Origin: VRUE01 sp046733315
GTDB lineage: Bacteria > Actinomycetota > Thermoleophilia > Solirubrobacterales > 70-9
Reading direction: 5' to 3'
Length of the DNA stretch: 26,266 nucleotides
Assembly (NCBI GenBank): GCA_046733315.1
Contig: JBKPOV010000012.1
Coordinates: forward strand, 1-26,266
Made by a program: the position numbers and the translations under genes. Below the pieces are notes generated by a model. The model saw nothing but the letters and a program-made list of their open reading frames with translations, made no database searches and was not told the DNA's origin. Positions 21,169 through 26,266 of this stretch are shown here, piece after piece. Position 1 is the stretch's first letter, and every line of letters starts with the position of its first letter.

Positions 21169-22395
21169 ATGGCCGACAATGGCGAGCAGCAGCCCTCCGG
21201 GCCGCCCGAGTACAAGGTCTACCGGTCCCGGAAAGGCCTGGTGTCTCGGCTGCGGTCCCCCGATCTCTCCGGCCTGCGAGAGCGGACTCCGCGCGCGCCG
21301 AAGTGGTGGCGGCGTGACAAGGAGCCGCAGCCCGAGCGCATCGGGCCGCCGCGCCGCTGGACCGGCAAGCGGGTGCTCAAGTGGGTCGGGATCGCGGCGC
21401 TGGGCTGGATCCTGCTCAGCTTTCTCGCTTTCGCCGTCTCGGCCCAGCTACAGGCCTTCAAGCTCTCCGGCGACGCGAAGGACGCGCTGCACGGCAATCC
21501 CCTCCTACTGCCGAGCGCGCAGACGATCCTCGTGCTCGGCACCGACGCCCGCCCGCCCGACACGAAGGAGCCGGGTGCGGCGCCTTCCGAGGAGTGCTTC
21601 GAACAGCAGGCCAACGGCGACGCGCCCCACGGCAGCTGCGAAGCGGGCGGATTCCGCGCCGACACGCTGATGCTGATCCGCGCCGGCGGCGGCGCCTTCC
21701 GCAAACTCTCAATCCCGCGCGACAGCTACGCCGAAATTCCCGGCCAGAGCCCGCAGAAGATCAACGGCGCCTACTCCTTCGGTGGCGCCGCGGCCCAGAT
21801 CGAAGCGGTCGAAAACTTCCTCGACGTCGAGATCGACCACGTCGCGATCGTCAACTTCACCGGCTTCGAAGACCTGATCGACGCGGTCGGCGGGGTCACG
21901 GTCGACGTCCCGCACAAGCTCTGCGCCGACATCTCCGGCGGCGCCGGCGGTGGACAGGGCGGCGTCACGCTGCGGGTGGGCAAGGGCGAGAACACCCTCG
22001 ACGGGGAAAAGGCGCTGGCCTACGCACGCGTGCGCAAGGTGAGCGAATGCCCCGGCCCGGGCAAGAGCGCCTACTCGCTCGGCTACGACGACTACGACCG
22101 CGAGCAGGCGCAGCAGGCGGTGATCAACGGCATCAAGGGCAGGCTCACCGACCCGCTCCGCCTCCCCTACAACTTCATCCACGGCCCGATCATCGGCTGG
22201 GACGCTCCCAAGGCCTTCGTCAGCGACATGGGCTTCCTGACCATTCCGCAGCTCGTCCTCTCAGCCGCGATCGGCGGCAGCGGCCCCACCGACGTGCTCT
22301 GCTCCCACGGCGAATGCGGCGAAGGTCCCGCCGGCAGCGTCGAAGTCCCCGACTCGGCCCGCCGCCACGCGGTCAACCGTCTGCTCAACGGCTAG
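21169..22395 (+). CDS. LytR-CpsA-Psr (LCP) family cell-wall glycopolymer ligase
   Basis: A 408-residue membrane-anchored protein. A basic cytoplasmic N-terminus precedes one transmembrane helix at about 70-93. The extracytoplasmic LCP domain follows: ILVLGTDARP (120-129), RADTLMLIRAGG (163-174), KLSIPRDSYAEIPG (179-192, with the conserved IPRD), KINGAYSFGG (197-206), VNFTGFEDLIDAVGGVTVDV (228-247), LDGEKALAYARVRK and DYDREQAQQ. LCP enzymes move glycopolymers from lipid carriers onto peptidoglycan. An insertion between the first strand and RADTL (about 130-160, with C143 and C157) is longer than usual and could hold a disulfide. The downstream gene is convergent, with a 36-bp palindrome between them. 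Confidence 0.93.
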   Translation: MADNGEQQPSGPPEYKVYRSRKGLVSRLRSPDLSGLRERTPRAPKWWRRDKEPQPERIGPPRRWTGKRVLKWVGIAALGWILLSFLAFAVSAQLQAFKLSGDAKDALHGNPLLLPSAQTILVLGTDARPPDTKEPGAAPSEECFEQQANGDAPHGSCEAGGFRADTLMLIRAGGGAFRKLSIPRDSYAEIPGQSPQKINGAYSFGGAAAQIEAVENFLDVEIDHVAIVNFTGFEDLIDAVGGVTVDVPHKLCADISGGAGGGQGGVTLRVGKGENTLDGEKALAYARVRKVSECPGPGKSAYSLGYDDYDREQAQQAVINGIKGRLTDPLRLPYNFIHGPIIGWDAPKAFVSDMGFLTIPQLVLSAAIGGSGPTDVLCSHGECGEGPAGSVEVPDSARRHAVNRLLNG

Positions 22396-22407
22396 CGAGC
22401 CGCGCAT

Positions 22408-22443
22408 CCGACATTGACCACGCCAGGGCGGGGTCAATGTCGG
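22408..22443. repeat. 36-bp palindrome between LCP gene and fmdB-like gene
   Basis: Perfect 12-bp arms CCGACATTGACC / GGTCAATGTCGG with a further 4-bp inner stem CGCC/GGCG. It abuts the fmdB stop codon and lies 12 bases after the LCP stop. As a hairpin it could end transcription from both sides. The second copy is inside ispE. Confidence 0.88.
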
Positions 22444-22764
22444 CTACTCGCTGGTGATGGAGGCCTTGGGCTTGGCGTCGCCGGAGGCTTTCGAGTCGCT
22501 CGACTTGGACTCGCCGGAGCTCTCGCCCGACCCCTTTGACTCGCTCGCGCCCTCGGATGAACCGCCGTTGGCGGCGGCGCCCTTCTTCTTCTTGCCGTAG
22601 TCGGTGTTGTAGAAGCCGGAGCCCTTGAAGTGGACGGCGACCGGGTGCAGAACGCGCACCGCGGGAGCACCGCACTCCTGGCACTCGCTCAGCGCCTCAT
22701 CGCTCATCTTCTGGATCACGTCGAAGACGTGTCCGTTCTCGCACTTGTACTCGTAGATCGGCAT
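22444..22764 (-). CDS. FmdB-type zinc-ribbon protein with Ser/Lys-rich tail
   Basis: A 106-residue protein. Residues 1-57 match the FmdB/CxxC zinc-ribbon domain: MPIYEYKCENGHVFDV, then CQECG (C28, C31), then HPVAVHFKGSGFYNTDYGKK. The first knuckle is C-E-N-G-H (C8 and H12) instead of CxxCGH, which I believe is usual in related actinobacteria. The last 45 residues are low complexity (G, S, E, K) and probably disordered. The family's function is poorly defined; a regulatory or nucleic-acid role is possible. No Shine-Dalgarno is present. GATAAT lies nine bases before ATG 22764. Confidence 0.9.
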   Translation of the reverse strand: MPIYEYKCENGHVFDVIQKMSDEALSECQECGAPAVRVLHPVAVHFKGSGFYNTDYGKKKKGAAANGGSSEGASESKGSGESSGESKSSDSKASGDAKPKASITSE

Positions 22765-22773
22765 CGCGGCGGG

Positions 22774-22779
22774 ATTATC
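22774..22779 (-). promoter_or_regulatory. Possible -10 element for the fmdB-like gene (leaderless)
   Basis: GATAAT on the minus strand lies nine bases before ATG 22764. It is one of the best -10 matches in the window. Confidence 0.45.
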
Positions 22780-22821
22780 GCAGCCGCGCCCGGGGAGGCC
22801 CGCCCTCGGCCACGCCGCCTC

Positions 22822-22827
22822 TATACG
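22822..22827 (+). promoter_or_regulatory. Possible -10 element for glyS (leaderless)
   Basis: TATACG lies eight bases before GTG 22836, which has no Shine-Dalgarno. It supports the GTG start over the internal ATG at 22875. Confidence 0.4.
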
Positions 22828-22835
22828 GTTCCCCC

Positions 22836-24224
22836 GTGGCAGCGACGGAAGAGAGTCGACCGACCGAGGTCTCGATGGAGGAGATCGTCGCCCTCTGCAA
22901 GCGGCGCGGCTTCGTCTTCCCCTCCTCGGAGATCTACGGTGGGCTCGGTTCGACCTATGACTACGGCCACTACGGCGTGCTGCTCAAGAACAACGTCAAG
23001 GCCGAGTGGTGGCGGGCGATGCTGCAGGAGCGCGATGACATCGTCGCGCTCGACTCAGCGATCCTCCAGCACCCGCGCGTCTGGGAGGCCTCCGGCCACC
23101 TCGAGGGCTTCACCGACCCGCTCGTGCAGTGCCTCGGCAAGTGCAAGAAGCGCTGGCGGGAGGACCACCTGCGCGAGGCGCTCGAAGCCGAAGACGGCGA
23201 CCCGGGCGCAGAGCTGCGCTGCCCGGAGTGCGGTGGCGAGCTCTCCGAGCCGCGCCAGTTCAACCTGATGTTCGAGACCCACGTCGGCCCCGTCGCGGGC
23301 GAGGGGTCAGAGGTATACCTGCGACCGGAGACCGCCCAGGGCATCTTCATCAACTTCAAGAACGTGCTCGGCTTCGCCCGCAAGAAGCCGCCCTTCGGCA
23401 TCGCCCAGATCGGCAAGTCCTTCCGCAACGAGATCACCCCCGGCAACTTCATCTTCCGCACCCGCGAGTTCGAGCAGATGGAGATGGAGTTCTTCGTCCC
23501 GCCGGCCGAGGCCGAGCGCTGGTACCGCGAGTGGATCGAGCTGCGCGAGCGCTGGTACACCGACCTCGGCATCCGCCCCGACTTCCTCCGCGTCCGCGCC
23601 CACGACGCCGATGAGCTCTCCCACTACTCCTCGGGCACCAGCGACGTCGAGTACCTCTTCCCGATCGGCTGGTCGGAGCTGGAGGGGATTGCCAACCGCG
23701 GCGACTTCGACCTCACCCAGCACGCCAAGTTCAGCGGCGAGAAGCTCGAGTACTTCGACCAGCAGACCAAAGAGCGCTACGTCCCTCACGTAATCGAGCC
23801 CGCCGCCGGCGCCGACCGCGCCACCCTCGCCTTCCTGGTCGATTCCTACGACGTCGAGGAAGTCGAGGGTCGCCAGCGCACCGTTCTGCGCCTCCACCCC
23901 CACCTAGCCCCCAACAAGGTCGCCGTCCTCCCCCTTGTCTCCAAGGAGGGCATGCCCGAGAAGGCCCGCGAGATCTTCAAAGACCTGCGCGCCCGCATGC
24001 CCGCAGAGTTCGACGAGGGCGGCTCGATCGGCAAGCGCTACCGCCGCCAGGACGAGATCGGCACTCCTTGGGGCATAACCGTCGACCACCAGACGATGGA
24101 AGACGACACCGTCACCCTCCGCGACCGCGACTCGCTCGAGCAGACGCGAGTCCCAGTCGCCGGCCTGGCGGACGACCTCGCCGCCCGCCTCACCCAGCCC
24201 TGGCAAAGCCCCAAGCTCCGCTAG
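22836..24224 (+). CDS. glyS: Glycine--tRNA ligase (dimeric class II type)
   Basis: Charges tRNA-Gly. This 462-residue enzyme is of the single-chain dimer type, not the alpha2beta2 type. Seen are MEEIVALCKRRGFVFPSSEI (14-33), YDYGHYGVLLKNNVK, zinc-type cysteines C99/C103 (CLGKC) and C129/C132 (CPEC), motif 2 region RPETAQGIFINFKN (163-176), REFEQMEMEFFVPP, the glycine-site segment GTSDVEYLFPIGWSELEGIA and the C-terminal anticodon-binding domain from about 350 (KVAVLPLVSKEGMPEKAREI). GTG 22836 adds 13 residues before the classical start; ATG 22875, with GAGG five bases upstream, is an alternative. Its stop codon directly abuts the stop of the convergent VOC gene. Confidence 0.97.
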   Translation: MAATEESRPTEVSMEEIVALCKRRGFVFPSSEIYGGLGSTYDYGHYGVLLKNNVKAEWWRAMLQERDDIVALDSAILQHPRVWEASGHLEGFTDPLVQCLGKCKKRWREDHLREALEAEDGDPGAELRCPECGGELSEPRQFNLMFETHVGPVAGEGSEVYLRPETAQGIFINFKNVLGFARKKPPFGIAQIGKSFRNEITPGNFIFRTREFEQMEMEFFVPPAEAERWYREWIELRERWYTDLGIRPDFLRVRAHDADELSHYSSGTSDVEYLFPIGWSELEGIANRGDFDLTQHAKFSGEKLEYFDQQTKERYVPHVIEPAAGADRATLAFLVDSYDVEEVEGRQRTVLRLHPHLAPNKVAVLPLVSKEGMPEKAREIFKDLRARMPAEFDEGGSIGKRYRRQDEIGTPWGITVDHQTMEDDTVTLRDRDSLEQTRVPVAGLADDLAARLTQPWQSPKLR

Positions 24225-24596
24225 CTACGAACCGCCCTCGATCAAGCCGATCACGTTGCCCTCGGGGTCTTTGAACTGGCCGAGGACCATGCGGCCCATG
24301 ATCGTCTCGGGGCCCATCACGCGGCTGCCGCCGAGCGACTCGGCCTTGCTCAGGGCCTCCTCGACGCTGGGGACTTCGACGTAGAAGGTGACGTGGCCCT
24401 CGTAGCCTCCCGGGCCCTGGCCGATGCCGCCGCCGAGGCCGATGCCTTCGGCGTTGCTGTTCGACTCGCGGTCGACGAGGCCGTATTTCATCTCGTTGCT
24501 CGCGTCGACCTTCCAGTCGAAGAGCTCGGCGTAGTAGCTCTGCAACTTCTCGCCGTCCTTGCCGATCACCTCGAAGTGGACTACTGGCTGTCCCAT
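24225..24596 (-). CDS. VOC/glyoxalase-fold protein
   Basis: A 123-residue single-module vicinal-oxygen-chelate fold protein. The layout is typical: VVHFEVIGKDGEKLQSYYAE (5-24) with FDWKVD, then VTFYVEVPSVEEALSKAESL, and VLGQFKDPEGNVIGLIEG at the end. The E at the last strand and H7 are placed like metal ligands, but the reaction cannot be named. A strong Shine-Dalgarno (GGAGGAGG) precedes ATG 24596. It lies 30 bases downstream of the AlkZ-like gene and is probably in its operon. Confidence 0.9.
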   Translation of the reverse strand: MGQPVVHFEVIGKDGEKLQSYYAELFDWKVDASNEMKYGLVDRESNSNAEGIGLGGGIGQGPGGYEGHVTFYVEVPSVEEALSKAESLGGSRVMGPETIMGRMVLGQFKDPEGNVIGLIEGGS

Positions 24597-24626
24597 CTCG
24601 CCTCCTCCGGTTGACTGGGCGCCCGG

Positions 24627-25673
24627 TCAGGCGCTCGCCATGAACCGTTCCACATCGGCGGCATCGGCGGCAAGCGCCGCGTTTGCCTGCTTGGTGATGC
24701 GGCCGAGCGGCTCGATCGTGACCTTGCCGCGGCTGAGGCGCCAGGTGGCCACCGCCCGACCCTTGACCATCCCGAAGGGCTTGAAGATGCCGTTGATGGT
24801 GACCAGCTGGGTGTGCGGACCGAGCACCGCCTCACGCGACGTCCAGCCGAGCAGAAGCGGGTCGAAGGGGCCAAGCAGCCGCGGGCCGGGGATCTCAGCG
24901 ATGGGTGGCCGGGCGGAAAGGTGGAGGAGGCCGTCGTCCCGCTCGACCAGCTCCGAGGCGATTGCGGCCAGGCCGGCTCGCGCGTCGCGCAGGGGCAGCC
25001 CTGCCCAGCGAGCAAGATCGCGATCGTCCGCGGGAGCGTGACCGATCAGGTAGCGACGGGCGAGCTCGGCGAGGGCGGCGTCCCGATCCACGGGCTTCGG
25101 GGCGTCGAGCCAATCGGTGGCCAGGACGTAGGCGTGGTCGTTGCCGACCATCGGGCCACGAACCGCGATCCCGCGCACCGCGGCCAGGAAGAGAAGGTGG
25201 AGGAGGGCCTGGCCAGCTACCGGCACCCCGGCGGCCTCGAGCCGCTCGCGGAGCTGCAGCCGCGTCAGCGGGCCCTGATCGGCCAGGGCGCGCTCAATCG
25301 TCGCCACGCCACGCTCGACTGCCTCGGCGGAAACGTCCTCCTGCGCGAGCCGCCGGTTCGCCGAGGTGCGCAGTGGCGGTGTCGTCAAGGCATGCAGCCA
25401 CGGGTAGTCCTCACTGCGCACCAGGTGCAGCGTGCCGCGGTTGAGCCAGGTGATCAGCAGCGAGCGCTCCTCGCTGAGCGCCCGGTCGACATCGGCCGCG
25501 GTCAGGCCCTCGCTGCGAGCCCGCACCGCCAGGCGCGCGCCGCGCGGATCCTGCCCCTGCACAGCGAGCAGGCGCTCGGCGACGCCGCTGGCGTCGCGCG
25601 CAGGCGGCCCGGCGAGCCCTTGGGCCGTGAATCGTTCGGCAAAGATCGACGCGGTCGGCACGACGGAGATCAT
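24627..25673 (-). CDS. AlkZ-like winged-helix protein (HTH_42 family, possible DNA glycosylase)
   Basis: A 348-residue protein of the HTH_42/YcaQ-AlkZ family, whose studied members remove alkylated or crosslinked bases from DNA. The QxQ catalytic motif is present as AVQGQDPRGARLAVRAR (Q39, Q41), followed by ITWLNRGTLHLVRSEDYPWL (about 74-93, the conserved RGTLHLV). The C-terminal beta part LLGPFDPLLLGW and GIFKPFGMVKGRAVATWRL also fits. Function as a glycosylase is inferred from the family. ATG 25673 has no obvious Shine-Dalgarno and lies 21 bases after the NTF2-like gene, so it may be cotranscribed. Confidence 0.86.
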   Translation of the reverse strand: MISVVPTASIFAERFTAQGLAGPPARDASGVAERLLAVQGQDPRGARLAVRARSEGLTAADVDRALSEERSLLITWLNRGTLHLVRSEDYPWLHALTTPPLRTSANRRLAQEDVSAEAVERGVATIERALADQGPLTRLQLRERLEAAGVPVAGQALLHLLFLAAVRGIAVRGPMVGNDHAYVLATDWLDAPKPVDRDAALAELARRYLIGHAPADDRDLARWAGLPLRDARAGLAAIASELVERDDGLLHLSARPPIAEIPGPRLLGPFDPLLLGWTSREAVLGPHTQLVTINGIFKPFGMVKGRAVATWRLSRGKVTIEPLGRITKQANAALAADAADVERFMASA

Positions 25674-25694
25674 CGCGCCCGGCTCGTCGGAATG

Positions 25695-26066
25695 TCAGGA
25701 GCCCGGCGGGTGCGGCGTCTGCTGGTGAAAGGCGAGCTTCCAGCCGCCGTCCACGTCTTTGACGTAGGCGCTGGACAGTCTGGCCGCGTAGTGGTTCTCG
25801 CCGCGGCGGCCTTGAAACAGGTAAGTGAGCAGCACGGCATCGTCGCCCAGCTCTCGCACCGCCTCTTTGCCGATCGAGACTTCGTCCCAGCCGGGCGAGG
25901 AGTCCATCGCCTCGATCGTGGCCGGCTTGTCCAGGGTCTCGCCGGGGATCACGACGAGCGCCTCATCGGCGAGATGCCGCTCGTAGGTGGCGCCGTCACC
26001 GCGGGCGAGCTGGTGCTCGATTCGCAGCAGGTCCTCGGCGACGCTCTCTTTCAGCTCCTCCGGCAC
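25695..26066 (-). CDS. NTF2-like / SnoaL-DUF4440 fold protein
   Basis: A 123-residue protein with the cone-shaped NTF2-like pattern: N-terminal helix LLRIEHQLARGDGATYERHL, strand ALVVIPGETLDKPATIEAM, then LGDDAVLLTYLFQGRRGENH and ARLSSAYVKDVDGGWKLAFH followed by QQTPH. The WKLAFHQQT end is typical of DUF4440 members. The fold serves many functions and no substrate can be assigned. GTG 26066 is the only start near the predicted N-terminus. A perfect 14-bp palindrome lies just upstream. Confidence 0.82.
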   Translation of the reverse strand: MPEELKESVAEDLLRIEHQLARGDGATYERHLADEALVVIPGETLDKPATIEAMDSSPGWDEVSIGKEAVRELGDDAVLLTYLFQGRRGENHYAARLSSAYVKDVDGGWKLAFHQQTPHPPGS

Positions 26067-26070
26067 GAAG

Positions 26071-26084
26071 AGCGGGTACCCGCT
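26071..26084. promoter_or_regulatory. 14-bp perfect palindrome upstream of the NTF2-like gene, possible operator
   Basis: AGCGGGTACCCGCT is its own reverse complement and ends four bases before GTG 26066. It sits in the 68-base gap behind the FKBP gene. It could be an operator or chance; no second half-site or known regulator match is evident. Confidence 0.3.
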
Positions 26085-26134
26085 TTATCAAGCCAAAAAC
26101 GGGGGACCGAGGCGTTAGGGCAGGTAAGGCAGCG

Positions 26135-26266
26135 CTATTCGACCTTGAGCAGGTCGATCACGAAGATCAGCGTTTCGTTCGGGCCGATCGCCGGCGGGGA
26201 ACCCGCTGGCCCATAGGCGAGGCTGCCCGGGATGAGCAGCTCGCGGCGGCCGCCGACCTTCATGCC
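26135..26266 (-). CDS. FKBP-type peptidyl-prolyl cis-trans isomerase, C-terminal end only
   Basis: The last 43 residues of a gene entering from the right edge. GMKVGGRRELLIPGSLAYGP followed by AGSPPAIGPNETLIFVIDLL and KVE is the classic FKBP C-terminus, with the active-site Tyr (AYG) and the Ile/Phe-lined binding pocket. These enzymes speed proline isomerisation during protein folding. Any signal peptide or lipobox lies outside the window. Confidence 0.93.
   Translation of the reverse strand, partial: GMKVGGRRELLIPGSLAYGPAGSPPAIGPNETLIFVIDLLKVE

Noticed and set aside
26071..26084. Rho-independent terminator for the FKBP gene
   Set aside because: The palindrome has no loop or T-run and lies closer to the next start codon than to the FKBP stop.
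24813..26216. Plus-strand open frame of 467 codons
   Set aside because: Shadow spanning the AlkZ-like and NTF2-like genes, both of which are clear on the other strand.

Overview
The window is very GC-rich and packed with genes, with long GC-biased shadow frames and mostly GTG/ATG starts. The genes are bacterial and of actinobacterial type: a ctc-type rplY next to pth, a PucR regulator, a FmdB zinc ribbon, a DUF559 protein and a DUF6159 membrane protein. The best guess is Thermoleophilia (Solirubrobacterales-like), made from gene content and order only. No stretch of 300 bases or more lacks a gene.

Layout. 1-1932 (minus): rplY, pth and a crotonase cut by the window edge. 1991-4278 (plus): an ABC1/AarF kinase coupled to a DUF6159 membrane protein. 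4315-5317: a DUF559 gene between two 45-bp palindromes in inverted orientation. 5348-8501 (minus): glmU, prs and a GDPD-like gene, all overlapping by 4 nt. 8546-9256: a DUF308 membrane protein and tRNA-Gln(TTG). 9265-10500 (minus): a PucR-type regulator. 10519-14753 (minus): tatD, rsmA, ispE, a DedA-PAP2 fusion and a small membrane protein. 14795-15981 (plus): an FMN-dependent lactate 2-monooxygenase-like gene with a 3' frameshift. 16075-21103 (minus): a ROK kinase, rsmI, metG and a two-gene ABC exporter. 21169-22395 (plus): an LCP protein. 22444-22764 (minus): FmdB. 22836-24224 (plus): glyS. 24225-26266 (minus): a VOC protein, an AlkZ-like protein, an NTF2-like protein and the C-terminal end of an FKBP isomerase.

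Most genes are housekeeping: translation (glyS, metG, rplY, pth, tRNA-Gln), rRNA modification (rsmA, rsmI), cell-wall precursors and wall assembly (glmU, LCP), isoprenoids (ispE) and PRPP (prs). The usual actinobacterial sets rsmI-metG-tatD-rsmA-ispE and glmU-prs-rplY-pth are both present but interrupted by accessory genes.

The unusual layer is three families of palindromic repeats, each present twice. (1) A 45-bp palindrome flanks the DUF559 gene and supplies its first codons. (2) A 36-bp palindrome sits between the LCP gene and fmdB, and again in phase inside ispE as 12 codons. (3) A 117-118-bp two-stem hairpin has a conserved internal loop. Its outer arms differ between copies yet pair perfectly within each copy. 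It supplies the stop codon of rsmA, the stop of the frame-restored oxidase, and one possible start for ispE. Many genes that begin a transcript also lack a Shine-Dalgarno and have a -10-like hexamer 6-9 nt before the start codon, which suggests leaderless mRNAs.
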